DNA from: Streptomyces coeruleorubidus
Lineage (GTDB): Bacteria > Actinomycetota > Actinomycetes > Streptomycetales > Streptomycetaceae
Length of the DNA stretch: 64,000 nucleotides
Reading direction: 5' to 3'
Assembly: GCF_008705135.1 (NCBI RefSeq)
Contig: NZ_CP023694.1
Coordinates: 62,001 to 126,000 of the forward strand
Shown: positions 15,559-23,932 of the stretch, piece by piece
Layout: every line of letters begins with the position of its first letter
Position numbering within the stretch: position 1 is the stretch's first letter
Notes under the pieces: generated by a model
Database searches by the model: none
Told to the model about the DNA's origin: nothing
The model's input: only the letters and a program-made list of their open reading frames with translations
Made by a program: the position numbers and the translations under genes

Positions 15559-16815
15559 ATGCCACCCACGACCGACGGCCGCCCCCACAAACTGCCCTTC
15601 GTCGTCCTGGTGCTGTCCGCCGGAACATTCCTCATGGGCACCACCGAATTCGTCATCGCGGGCCTGCTGCCCGAGATCGCCGACGATCTGAATGTCAGCG
15701 TGTCTCACGCGGGCCTGCTGATCACGGCGTTTGCGGCAGGCATGATCGTCGGCGCGCCGGCGATGGCTATCGCGACGCTGCGCCTGCCCCGGCGCTCCAC
15801 GCTGATCCTCGCGCTCGTCGTCTTCGCTCTGGGCCACCTGGTCGCCGCGCTCAGCTCGTCCTTCGCGCTCGTCCTGGTGGCCCGCCTGGTGACCGCACTG
15901 GCCACAGGTACCTTCTGGTGTGTCGGCGCACTCGTGGCCACGACCGCGGCAGGCCCGGCAGCGACGTCACGGGCCCTGGGCATGCTCCTGGGGGGTCTGA
16001 CCGTGGCCAACGTGGCCGGCGTGCCTCTGGGCGCGTGGCTCGGGCAGCTGTCGGGCTGGCGCGGGCCGTTCTGGGTGCTGGCCGCGCTGTCGGCAGGCGC
16101 GGCGGCGGTCATCGGCCGGTACGTCCCTGCCGACGAGAGGCGCGAAGCGCCTTCAGTCCGGGCCGAGTTCGCCGCACTGCGGGATGTCCGGGTCTGGCTG
16201 ACGCTGAGTTCCATGACGCTGCTGATGGGCGGTGTCCTGGCGACGTACACCTACATCTCGCCCCTGCTCACCGAGCGTGCCGGCCTCCCCAATGGAGCCG
16301 TGCCCATGGTTCTGACCGGATATGGCCTGGGCGCCCTGCTGGGCACCACGGTCGGCGGGCGCCTGGGCGACCGTCGCCCCCTTGCCACGCTCATCACCTC
16401 AGCTGCCACGACCACGCTGGTGCTGGTGTTGTTGACCTTGCTCTCCCCGAGTCCCGTGGCGGCCGTCGTCCTGGTGATGCTCATGGGGATGACCGGCTTC
16501 GCCGCGACACCGGTGCTCGGCGCACTGGCCCTGCGCTTCTCCAGTTCCGCGCCCACCCTTGTCTCCGGCCTCAGCGGCTCGGCGCCCAACGTGGGCATCG
16601 CCACCGGTTCCTGGACGGCGGGCATCGCCCTGACCTCACCGCTGGGGCAGGCAGGGCCCCCGCTGGTCGGCACGATGGCGGCCGCCCTCACCCTCGTACC
16701 GCTGACCGCACTCGCGTTGATGCGAGCCACCCGCTCCGATACGCCCCCGCCTCAGCCAGGAACAGCCTCAGACCAGGCGATCGGGTGCGGCACTCAGGAC
16801 ATCGACATCGGCTGA
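15559..16815 (+). CDS. MFS exporter, DHA1 family (paralogue 1)
   Basis: A 418-residue membrane protein with about 12 hydrophobic helices. The first helix, [20 protein letters not shown], is followed by [13 protein letters not shown], a hallmark of the AraJ/Cml-type DHA1 drug exporters, and there is a motif-A-like loop GAPAMAIATLRLPRR. It probably effluxes small hydrophobic compounds by proton antiport. The ATG at 15559 is chosen with AAGAGA upstream; an overlapping ATG at 15549 is out of frame. It is a close paralogue of the gene at 18387, and the two share upstream palindromic motifs. Confidence 0.85.
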   Translation: MPPTTDGRPHKLPFVVLVLSAGTFLMGTTEFVIAGLLPEIADDLNVSVSHAGLLITAFAAGMIVGAPAMAIATLRLPRRSTLILALVVFALGHLVAALSSSFALVLVARLVTALATGTFWCVGALVATTAAGPAATSRALGMLLGGLTVANVAGVPLGAWLGQLSGWRGPFWVLAALSAGAAAVIGRYVPADERREAPSVRAEFAALRDVRVWLTLSSMTLLMGGVLATYTYISPLLTERAGLPNGAVPMVLTGYGLGALLGTTVGGRLGDRRPLATLITSAATTTLVLVLLTLLSPSPVAAVVLVMLMGMTGFAATPVLGALALRFSSSAPTLVSGLSGSAPNVGIATGSWTAGIALTSPLGQAGPPLVGTMAAALTLVPLTALALMRATRSDTPPPQPGTASDQAIGCGTQDIDIG

Positions 16816-16917
16816 CGCGGCGCTCGTCCCACGCGCGAGCTGTACCTCACGCTCACGGAGCAACGGAGCGTGCTGGACAGCCCGTCGGGGCTACCGTCGG
16901 TGTGAGCGCGTCACCGG

Positions 16918-17188
16918 TCAGCGGAGGGACGAAGAGGGGGAAAGGTTCTGCTCGGTGGCCCAGGAGGCGAGGCTGCGCAGCCGCTCGTGGGTGGGAGAGC
17001 CGGGGGCGGCGGTCCAGACGGTCAGGTGCTGGTCGGGGTCGGTGTTCGCGGTGAGAGTCGTCGCGGCGCAGTCCTTCGACCCGGCGGGGCCTGCTGGTCG
17101 GCGGAAGTCCGACCGTGCGCGGGCTCGGCTTTGAGCGGCGTTTCTTGACGAATTCTCCGAGTTCATTCAGGGTGACATCGCTGATCAT
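16918..17188 (-). pseudogene. MmyB-type XRE regulator, internally deleted
   Basis: Minus-strand 17188 onwards reads MISDVTLNELGEFVKKRRSK, then PSPRTVGLP, the standard N-terminus of MmyB-family XRE regulators. About 50 residues on, the sequence jumps in another frame to DPDQHLTVWTAAPGSPTHER, then LRSLASWATEQ and a stop at 16918, the family's usual C-terminus. The recognition helix and the ligand domain between are missing. These regulators typically control a neighbouring oxidoreductase or exporter. Here an ADH remnant is divergent and two MFS paralogues flank it. Confidence 0.7.
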
Positions 17189-17221
17189 GCTTCCCGGCAT
17201 TGCATCGATCGCACCCGGGGA

Positions 17222-17244
17222 AGGGGGGAGATTTTCCTCCCTGG
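17222..17244. promoter_or_regulatory. Palindromic motif, copy 2
   Basis: AGGGGGGAGATTTTCCTCCCTG lies between the divergent XRE and alcohol-dehydrogenase remnants. Its complement, CAGGGAGGAAAATCTCCCCC, matches the motif at 15454 almost base for base. It is a likely binding site of the lost XRE/MmyB regulator. Confidence 0.5.
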
Positions 17245-17374
17245 ATGTTCCTCTCCCTGGATAGATTCGTCCGCTTTTCGCGCCCGCCCTCGCGTGTGAG
17301 GCTCGTTTTCGAGCAGCCGTCCCGGATTCCAGGTTGCCGTTCCAGACCCTCGTACCGAAGGAAAGCACCCCATC

Positions 17375-17518
17375 ATGCGCGGAGCAGTCATTCACGCCCC
17401 CGGCGACGTGCGCTTCGAGACCCTGGACGACCCGAAGATCAGCCGGCCGACCGACGCGATCATCCGCACGGTCGCCACCTGCGTGTGCGGCTCGGACCTG
17501 TGGCCCTCGCGCAGCTGA
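17375..17518 (+). pseudogene. Zinc alcohol dehydrogenase, N-terminal remnant
   Basis: The ATG at 17375 opens MRGAVIHAPGDVRFETLDDP, then AIIRTVATCVCGSDLWP, the start of a zinc-dependent medium-chain dehydrogenase including the catalytic-zinc Cys (CGSD). The frame ends at TGA 17516 after 47 residues because it is joined to unrelated coding sequence. GAAGG lies upstream of the start. Divergent from the XRE remnant. Confidence 0.75.
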
Positions 17519-17643
17519 TCGTGCCGGGCGCCATCCGGCCCGACGCCGAACACAGCAGCCCCGACGCCCTGGCCCGGCGCTTGTACGACATCCACGTCGA
17601 GCGTTACGGCTTCCGTCACTACTCCGAGCCCTTGCCCGACTGA
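17505..17643 (+). pseudogene. C-terminal fragment of an unidentified oxidoreductase
   Basis: In the frame next to that of the dehydrogenase remnant, LAQLIVPGAIRPDAEHSSPD, then ALARRLYDIHVERYGFRHYS, runs to TGA at 17641. It looks like the tail of an SDR-type protein (compare PEE/PVHW.LHTTR in the remnant at 12223), but this is a weak call. It shows a deletion junction between two genes. Confidence 0.45.
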
Positions 17644-17661
17644 ATCCCTGGACGCCCCGTG

Positions 17662-18201
17662 ATGCCGACCGCCCGTCCCGCCCTGGCGGCCCGTGGTGCC
17701 GTAGCCGCGGCCCTGCTGCTTGCCGTCACCGCCTGCACCGACAACTCGCCTACCGCCGCCTCTTCCGCGTCCTCGGCGTCGTCCTCTTCCGGACGGCAAC
17801 AGACGCCGACACGCCCTGCATCCACTGCATCGTCCGACAGGAGCACCGCCATGAACATCCAGGTCACCATCGACGGCCAACCGGTCGACGCCAGGCTGAA
17901 CGACAACGCCGTAGCCCGCGACTTCGCCTCCCTGCTCCCGCTCAGCCTCGATCTGGAGGACTTCCACCAGACGGAGCGGATCGCCTACCCGCCGCGCAAG
18001 CTGGACATCTCCGGCGCTCCGGACCCGGCCGCACCCAGGGCCGGCGATCTGGCCTACTACGCACCCTGGGGCAACCTGGCCCTGTTCTACCGCGACGGCG
18101 ACTCCGCCTCCGCCGACCTGATCATCCTCGGCCACGTCGACGACCGCGACACCGAACGGCTCGCCAACGCCGAACACATCACCATCGAGCCCGCCCCCTG
18201 A
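17662..18201 (+). CDS. Cyclophilin-like fold lipoprotein
   Basis: A 179-residue exported lipoprotein. The signal peptide has hydrophobic AVAAALLLAVT and a lipobox VTAC with Cys26. A Ser/Ala-rich linker (about residues 28-63) follows, then a compact domain starting MNIQVTIDGQPVDARLNDN and containing LPLSLDLEDFHQTERIAYPP and GDLAYYAPWGNLALFY. That domain matches the bacterial cyclophilin-like fold family (COG4925), found alone or with a lipoprotein signal. The family has no proven activity. It sits between the dehydrogenase remnants and the second MFS gene. GTG at 17659 is an alternative start. Confidence 0.75.
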   Translation: MPTARPALAARGAVAAALLLAVTACTDNSPTAASSASSASSSSGRQQTPTRPASTASSDRSTAMNIQVTIDGQPVDARLNDNAVARDFASLLPLSLDLEDFHQTERIAYPPRKLDISGAPDPAAPRAGDLAYYAPWGNLALFYRDGDSASADLIILGHVDDRDTERLANAEHITIEPAP

Positions 18202-18239
18202 CCCCGCCGGCAGCCACCGCAAGCATCCGGCCGGCGCCC

Positions 18240-18258
18240 CAGGGGAAACCTCCTCCCT
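18240..18258. promoter_or_regulatory. Palindromic motif, weaker copy 3
   Basis: CAGGGGAAACCTCCTCCCT lies 129 bases before the second MFS start. It shares the CAGGG-GAAA-CCTCC arrangement with the motifs at 15454 and 17222 but is less symmetric. Confidence 0.3.
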
Positions 18259-18386
18259 CTTCGTCCCTCTTCCGCTTGGAACCGTGAAAGAGGTGACTGC
18301 CGTCCGCTCCGGCGGCCTTCCCCGTTGCCCACCCTGGCCTGCCCGTATTCCGCTTCCTGCCTTCCGTTCAAGGAGAGACCACACGT

Positions 18387-19643
18387 ATGCCTTCCACATC
18401 CGGGACCACCCCCGGCAAGCTCCCCTTCGTCGTCTGGGTGCTCGCCGCAGGTACGTTCCTGATGGGCACCACTGAGTTCGTCATCGCCGGACTGCTGCCC
18501 GAGCTGTCCACCGGCCTCGGTGTGAGCACCTCCCGGGCCGGGCTGCTGATCACCGCCTTCGCCGTCGGCATGATCATCGGGGCGCCGACGATGGCGATGG
18601 CCACCCTGCGCCTGCCCCAGCGTCAGACGCTGATCCTGGCCCTGTCCGTGTTCAGCCTCGGTCATTTGGTGGCGGCCCTCAGCACCTCCTTCACCGTCGT
18701 CCTCGCCGCCCGCGTCGTCACCGCGCTGGCCACCGGAGCGTTCTGGTCCGTCGGTTTCGTCGTCGCCACCGCCGCCTCGGGCCCACAGAGGGCCACCCGC
18801 GCGACCGGCGTCATGATCGGTGGGCTGACCCTGGCCAACGTCGTCGGCGTGCCCATCGGCTCCTTCGCCGGACAGTTCGTCGGCTGGCGCGGCCCGTTCT
18901 GGGCCCTGGCCGCCCTCTCCGCGCTCGCCGCCGTCTTCGTCGGCCGCTTCATCCCCACCCGGGAACAACGCGCGACCGTCTCGCCGCGCGCCGAGTTCGG
19001 CGCCCTGCGCCAGGGCCGGCTGTGGCTGGCGCTGAGCGCCGCCGTGTTCATCATGGGCGGGGTGCTGGCGACCTACAGCTACGTCACACCGCTGCTGACC
19101 GACCGCGCCGGCATCCCGGCGGGCGCCGTGCCGTTCGTCCTCATCGCGTTCGGTGTCGGCGCCCTGGGCGGGACCGCCACCGGTGGCCGTCTGGGTGAGC
19201 GCCGTCCGATGGGCACCACCATCACCGCCGCCGCGGCCACCGCCCTGGTCCTGTTCCTGATGATCCCGCTGTCCACCAACGCGGTCACGGCCACTGTCCT
19301 GGTCTTCTTCATGGGTCTGACCGGTTTCGCGGTGAACCCGGTCGTCACGGCGCTCGCCATGCGGTTCGCCGGCGACGCTCCGACTCTCACGTCCGCGCTG
19401 ACCACCTCCGCCTTCAACGTCGGTGTGGCCGGCGGATCCTTCATCGCGGGTGCGGCCCTGGACTCTTCCCTCGGCGTGACCGGTCCGCCCTTGGTCGGCA
19501 CGGTCATCGCCACCCTCACCTTGCTCCCGCTCATCGCCCTCGCCGTCCGTGACGCCTCCGGCAAGAGCCGCATCGTGGCTCAGCGCACCGCTCCGGTCCA
19601 CGCGCCGAGTGACCAACCCGCACGGACGCCGTCGCATCACTGA
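18387..19643 (+). CDS. MFS exporter, DHA1 family (paralogue 2)
   Basis: A 418-residue exporter of the same subfamily and length as the gene at 15559. [20 protein letters not shown], the [15 protein letters not shown] loop, and [16 protein letters not shown] occupy matching positions. AAGGAGAG at 18369 is well placed for the ATG at 18387. The charged C-terminal tail after about residue 395 differs from paralogue 1. It probably effluxes a related compound. The nearby cyclophilin-like lipoprotein and the SDR remnant downstream are on the same strand and could once have been one operon. Confidence 0.85.
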   Translation: MPSTSGTTPGKLPFVVWVLAAGTFLMGTTEFVIAGLLPELSTGLGVSTSRAGLLITAFAVGMIIGAPTMAMATLRLPQRQTLILALSVFSLGHLVAALSTSFTVVLAARVVTALATGAFWSVGFVVATAASGPQRATRATGVMIGGLTLANVVGVPIGSFAGQFVGWRGPFWALAALSALAAVFVGRFIPTREQRATVSPRAEFGALRQGRLWLALSAAVFIMGGVLATYSYVTPLLTDRAGIPAGAVPFVLIAFGVGALGGTATGGRLGERRPMGTTITAAAATALVLFLMIPLSTNAVTATVLVFFMGLTGFAVNPVVTALAMRFAGDAPTLTSALTTSAFNVGVAGGSFIAGAALDSSLGVTGPPLVGTVIATLTLLPLIALAVRDASGKSRIVAQRTAPVHAPSDQPARTPSHH

Positions 19644-19707
19644 GTCCGGCCGGCGTCCGCCACGAGCCGACGCCGTGTCCTCGCCGTACCGAACGAGAGG
19701 ATCCAAC

Positions 19708-20429
19708 ATGAGCGTCAACGACGATGCCTTCACCGGCAAGGCGTCCTTCGTGACCGGAGCCGCATCCGGCATCGGCCGTGCCACGGCCCTCGCCTTCGCC
19801 CGCGCGGGCGCCCGCGTCGCACTCGCCGATCCGTCCGCAGAAGGGCCCAAGGAGACCGCACGGCTCATCCGGGAAGAGGGCGGCCAGGCCCTGGCACTGG
19901 CGTGTGACGTCACCGACGAGGCGGCAGTGAAGGCAGTCCTGGACGAGACCGTACGGGCATTCGGCCGCCTCGATGCCGCCTTCAACAGCGCCGGGATCGA
20001 GCAACCGGTCAAACCCGCCGTCGATGTCACCAAGGACGAAGGGGACCGCGTCCTCGACGTCAGTCTCACCGGCGCGTTCCTCTGTATGAAGCACCAGATC
20101 CGCCTGATGCGACAGCAGCAGTCCGGCGCCATCGTCAACGCCTCCTCGGGCGCAGGCGTCAAGGGCCTCAAAGGCCAGGCGGCCTACGCCGCGGCCAAGC
20201 ACGGCGTCATCGGCCTGACCCGGTCGGCCGCCCGCGACTACGCGGCGTCGGGCATCCGCATCAACGCCGTCTGCCCCGGCATCGTCGACACCGCCATGGT
20301 CAGCGACATGATCGAAAGGGCGAACTCGACCGCGCCGAGGCCGAAGCCAACCAGCCCATCAACCGCCTCGGAACCGCCGACGAGATCGCCCAGGCCGTCC
20401 TGTGGCTGTGCAGGCCCGGGGCCGGCTTT
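19708..20429 (+). pseudogene. SDR oxidoreductase, frameshifted and truncated
   Basis: The ATG at 19708 (GAGAGG upstream) opens a classical [25 protein letters not shown] and YAAAKHG are all present, with a normal CPGIVDTAM. Near 20320 one base is lost or gained, and the natural continuation ([20 protein letters not shown], then [11 protein letters not shown]) is in the next frame. After GAGF at 20429 the sequence changes to a cupin tail, so the last 20 or so residues are missing. The cofactor and catalytic residues survive. Confidence 0.75.
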
Positions 20430-20590
20430 GAAAGGCGCCACGAGGAGCCGCCCCCGACCGGTTCATGGGGCACCTCGCCCTGTGGGAAACCAAGGGCGAC
20501 GGCGGCACGGAAACCACCTGTGCCGAGCCGGTCACCGACGAGCAGTACAACGACCCGCACACCCGCGAACTGCCGCACGCCACCTCCTGA
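20430..20590 (+). pseudogene. Cupin protein, C-terminal remnant
   Basis: The frame reads [20 protein letters not shown], then EPVTDEQY and a short tail to TGA at 20588. This is the end of a cupin of the type found beside carboxymuconolactone-decarboxylase-like genes, where the tail normally runs APxRFMTHxAM...WGExVTDxEY. It is joined directly to the broken SDR, marking a deletion. Confidence 0.6.
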
Positions 20591-20624
20591 TCCCGACCCT
20601 GACACGCTGAGGACGATCTGTGCC

Positions 20625-22778
20625 ATGAAGACCCCCACCGATGCCGCGGCCGAAAGACTCATCCATCTCCGGGCAGCAGGTGTGAGCCTGGTGATCGACT
20701 CACGGGGCAGCGGCCTGCCCGCGGTGCTCCACTGGGGCGCCGATCTCGGCGACCTCACCCAGGAAGCCCTGTCGCAGTTGGCCGGGGCCATCACCATGCC
20801 GAACATGCCGGGGTTCGACGACGCCGTGCCGCGGGTCGCGTTGCTGCCCGAGCACGGCGCCGGATGGCCCGGGCAGCCGGCATTGACCGGGCACCGCCAA
20901 GGCGCTGACTGGTCACCCCTGTTTGCCCTCGACTCGGTGCAGGCCGAGGGCCCTTCGGTGCGCATCCGGGCCACCGACCGCAACGCCCGCCTCGGTCTCG
21001 TCCTGGAGGCCGGACTCACCCCCTCCGGGCTGGTGCGGATGCGGGCCGCCGTCCGCAACGACGACACGGTAAGGCCGTACAACCTCGACGGGTTGATGCT
21101 CGCGCTGCCGGTACCCGATGCTGCCACCGAGCTGCTCGACCTCACCGGCCGCTGGTGCCGTGAACGCGCCCCGCAGCGCCATCCGTTCAACGCCGGCACC
21201 TGGTTGCGTGAGACCCGCAGCGGGCGCACCGGCCACGACGCCACCCTGGTCCTAGCGGCCGGCACGCCGGGCTTCGGCTTCGGCGGCGGTGAGGTGTGGG
21301 GCCTGCACATCGCCTGGAGCGGCAACCACCGAATCCTGGCCGAGCGGCTTCCCACCGGTCGCCCGGTCGTCGCCGCCGGTGAACTGCTGCTTCCGGGCGA
21401 GGTGATCCTCGGCCCCGGCGAGCAGTACACCGGTCCGTGGCTCTACGGCTCCCACAGCGACCAGGGCCTGGACGGTCTGTCCGCCCGCTTCCACGACCAC
21501 CTGCGCGCGCGTCCCGGACATCCGCATCGTCCCCGCCCGGTGGTGCTCAACACCTGGGAGGCCGTCTACTTCGACCACGACCTCGACAAGCTCACCCACC
21601 TCGCCGACCTCGGCGCGGAGGTCGGCGTGGAACGCTTCGTCCTGGACGACGGCTGGTTCCGCCACCGCCGCGACGACCGGGCGGGGCTCGGCGACTGGTA
21701 CGTCGACCAGACCGTCTGGCCCCGCGGTCTCCACCCCCTCATCGACCACGTCCGCGCGCTCGGGATGGAGTTCGGCCTGTGGGTCGAACCGGAAATGGTC
21801 AACCTCGACTCCGACCTGGCCCGCGCCCACCCCGAGTGGATCCTGGCCACCGGCGGCCGCACCCCCGCCGACCGCCGCTTCCAGCAGGTCCTGGACCTCA
21901 CCCACCCCGAGGCGTACACGTACATCCTTGAGCGACTCGACGCCCTGCTCACCGAGTACGACATCGCCTACCTCAAGTGGGACCACAACCGCGAACTGGT
22001 CGATGCCGGCCACTCACCGGGCGGCGAACCCGCCGTCCACGCCCAGACCCTCGCCGTCTACGCCCTGCTCGACGAACTGCGCGCACGCCACCCGGACCTG
22101 GAGATCGAATCATGCTCCAGCGGCGGCGGACGGGTCGACCTCGCCATCCTGGAGCGCACCGACCGCGTCTGGGCCAGCGACTGCAACGACGCCACGGAAC
22201 GCCAGTCCATCAACCGCTGGACCGGTCTGCTCCTGCCGCCCGAACTCGTCGGCTCCCACATCGGCGCCGCCCGCTCCCACACCACCGGCCGCACCCACGG
22301 CCTCGCCTTCCGGGCCGGCACCGCGCTCTTCGGCCACCTCGGCGTCGAATGGGACCTCACCCGCGCGAGCGAGACCGAACGCGCCGAACTCGCCCGCTGG
22401 GTCACCCTCCACAAACAACTCCGCGGCCTGCTGCACACCGGCCGTGTAGTCCGACTCGACCATCCCGACCCGGCCCTGTGGGCGCACGGCGTCATCTCCC
22501 ACGACCGGACAGAAGCCGTGTTCGCGTTGACCGCCGTGGCCACGTCCGTCTCCGCCCATCCCGGCACGCTACGACTGCCCTACCTCGACCCGAACACCAC
22601 CTACCACCTGCGCCCGCTGCCCCCGGCCGACCACGCCCCGGGCATGGAACGCGGAACCCCGGCATGGTGCACCAAGGACGGCATCACCCTGCCCGGCAAC
22701 GTCCTGGAACGCGTCGGCATCCAGATCCCCACCCTGCACCCCGAACAACTCATCCTGCTCCACCTCGCGCGCCGCTGA
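20625..22778 (+). CDS. Alpha-galactosidase, GH36
   Basis: A 717-residue intracellular glycoside hydrolase (no signal peptide). It has the N-terminal beta-supersandwich of GH36, then a TIM barrel: VLNTWEAVYFDHDLDKL, FVLDDGWFRHRRDD, and the nucleophile D453 in YLKWDHNR. The acid/base is D519 in WASDCNDATER. The SCSSGGGR motif between them is typical of family 36. It removes terminal alpha-galactose from raffinose- or melibiose-type sugars. It is not next to sugar transport genes, so it may act on sugars imported elsewhere. The ATG at 20625 is the first in frame after the remnant. Intact, with no TTA codon. Confidence 0.9.
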   Translation: MKTPTDAAAERLIHLRAAGVSLVIDSRGSGLPAVLHWGADLGDLTQEALSQLAGAITMPNMPGFDDAVPRVALLPEHGAGWPGQPALTGHRQGADWSPLFALDSVQAEGPSVRIRATDRNARLGLVLEAGLTPSGLVRMRAAVRNDDTVRPYNLDGLMLALPVPDAATELLDLTGRWCRERAPQRHPFNAGTWLRETRSGRTGHDATLVLAAGTPGFGFGGGEVWGLHIAWSGNHRILAERLPTGRPVVAAGELLLPGEVILGPGEQYTGPWLYGSHSDQGLDGLSARFHDHLRARPGHPHRPRPVVLNTWEAVYFDHDLDKLTHLADLGAEVGVERFVLDDGWFRHRRDDRAGLGDWYVDQTVWPRGLHPLIDHVRALGMEFGLWVEPEMVNLDSDLARAHPEWILATGGRTPADRRFQQVLDLTHPEAYTYILERLDALLTEYDIAYLKWDHNRELVDAGHSPGGEPAVHAQTLAVYALLDELRARHPDLEIESCSSGGGRVDLAILERTDRVWASDCNDATERQSINRWTGLLLPPELVGSHIGAARSHTTGRTHGLAFRAGTALFGHLGVEWDLTRASETERAELARWVTLHKQLRGLLHTGRVVRLDHPDPALWAHGVISHDRTEAVFALTAVATSVSAHPGTLRLPYLDPNTTYHLRPLPPADHAPGMERGTPAWCTKDGITLPGNVLERVGIQIPTLHPEQLILLHLARR

Positions 22779-23151
22779 GCCTCCACCATCTGGCTCGAAG
22801 CCGGCTGACTGCCCGCCGCCGCCGAGCATGTCCATCGGAAGCGCGCCCAGTGGCCGAGGTGCCATTCAAATCGCACCAGAGGAAGCTCCGTCTCGGACCA
22901 GGATTCGCAGGGCCAGGGCTCGTGGGGTCCAGCGGGCTGTCGGCGGTGGCGGAACCACCTCTGCCCGTAGCGCACCCATCGAGCCATCCTCATTTGCGCG
23001 CGCCGTGTCGAACCCCCAGTTCACAGGGGTTTCCCGATTCTTGCTCCAGCAGGAAACCGGTAACCCCTTCCGCCTTTGGAGCAGCCGGCCGAATCATCTG
23101 TCGCGGCGGGCATCACGGCCCGCCTCACCACGGATGTGAGGAGACAACGGG
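22779..23151. other. Intergenic region, no gene
   Basis: 373 bases. No frame on either strand carries both a start with a ribosome site and recognisable protein sequence. It probably holds the promoter for the secreted protein at 23152, whose ribosome site GAGGAGA is near 23138. Confidence 0.4.
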
Positions 23152-23763
23152 ATGCGTCACAGCGCCCTTCGCACCACTCTGAGTACAAGTGCGGCAACAC
23201 TGGCACTGCTCGTCGTAGGCGGCGGCAGCGCCATGGCCGGTCAGACGGAAGCGTCGGCACCGCAGGCCACGAACAGCAGCGAGATCAGGGCCGCGGCGCC
23301 CAGGGCCCGGGTCTGTCTGGTCATCGACCCGAGCTTCGCCGCCAAGGTGGGGCACGTCGGCTGGATGGTTCAGGACACAGTCCGCAACCGCTGGGCAGGC
23401 GGGGCTACCGAAGACCGACGCGGGGCACAGCCCGGGGCGAACCCCAACCACGCAGCGGCCGGCAGCTGGTCCGCCAGCGGCACCTACCGCGCCGTCGTCA
23501 ACGCGTTCAAGGGCAAGCGGGCCGGCTACGAAAAGATGCGGTGCCGGTACTCCCGACACGGCGACGCGGTGAATGCGGTCAAGGTCTTCAACCTCAGCAC
23601 CTACCGTGCCTACTCCGTGACGCGCGACAACTGCCTGACCCGGTCGGTGGAAGCCTTCAAGGCGTACTCGTCAGAGTTCAGGTACCTGCCCAGCGGGAAG
23701 TCCACCCGCCCCAATGCCTACTACGACAACGCCCTGAGGGGCTGGACGACGGTCCGGCTCTGA
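23152..23763 (+). CDS. Secreted protein, possible permuted papain-like fold
   Basis: A 203-residue exported protein. The signal peptide is hydrophobic (TLALLVVGGGSAMA) with a likely cleavage after AMA. The mature part has GHVGWMVQD near its start, RWAGGATEDRRG, a YEKMRCRYS segment, and near the end RDNCLTRSVEAFKAYSSEF followed by RPNAYYDNAL. A conserved-looking His near the N-terminus and an Asn-Cys near the C-terminus is the order seen in circularly permuted NlpC/P60 or DUF4105-like proteins, so a thiol amidase or protease is possible; this is inference. GAGGAGACAACGGG precedes the ATG. The gene is followed by a strong hairpin. Confidence 0.65.
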   Translation: MRHSALRTTLSTSAATLALLVVGGGSAMAGQTEASAPQATNSSEIRAAAPRARVCLVIDPSFAAKVGHVGWMVQDTVRNRWAGGATEDRRGAQPGANPNHAAAGSWSASGTYRAVVNAFKGKRAGYEKMRCRYSRHGDAVNAVKVFNLSTYRAYSVTRDNCLTRSVEAFKAYSSEFRYLPSGKSTRPNAYYDNALRGWTTVRL

Positions 23764-23777
23764 CACCACCCCCTGCC

Positions 23778-23809
23778 TCTGGGGTCCGCCCTCCGCGGCG
23801 GCCCCCAGA
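23778..23809. terminator. Hairpin terminator
   Basis: TCTGGGG-T-CCGCC pairs with GGCGG-C-CCCCAGA (13 bp with one mismatch) around a 6-base loop, 15 bases after the stop of the secreted-protein gene. Confidence 0.75.
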
Positions 23810-23932
23810 TGTCCTTCAGGCGATCGTGCCGGCGGGCTCACGGGGCAACCGCGTCCGGTTGGCTTCGCGGGCGCGAGGCGCCCGCGAATTCGACTCCGCT
23901 GCCGGGCGGCTGGTTCGTCGAGTGACTCGCAG

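Noticed and set aside
18087..20171. A 694-codon minus-strand open frame opposite the second MFS and SDR genes
   Set aside because: Extreme Gly/Asp/Gln composition with no motifs; it covers two genes with clear family signatures on the plus strand.
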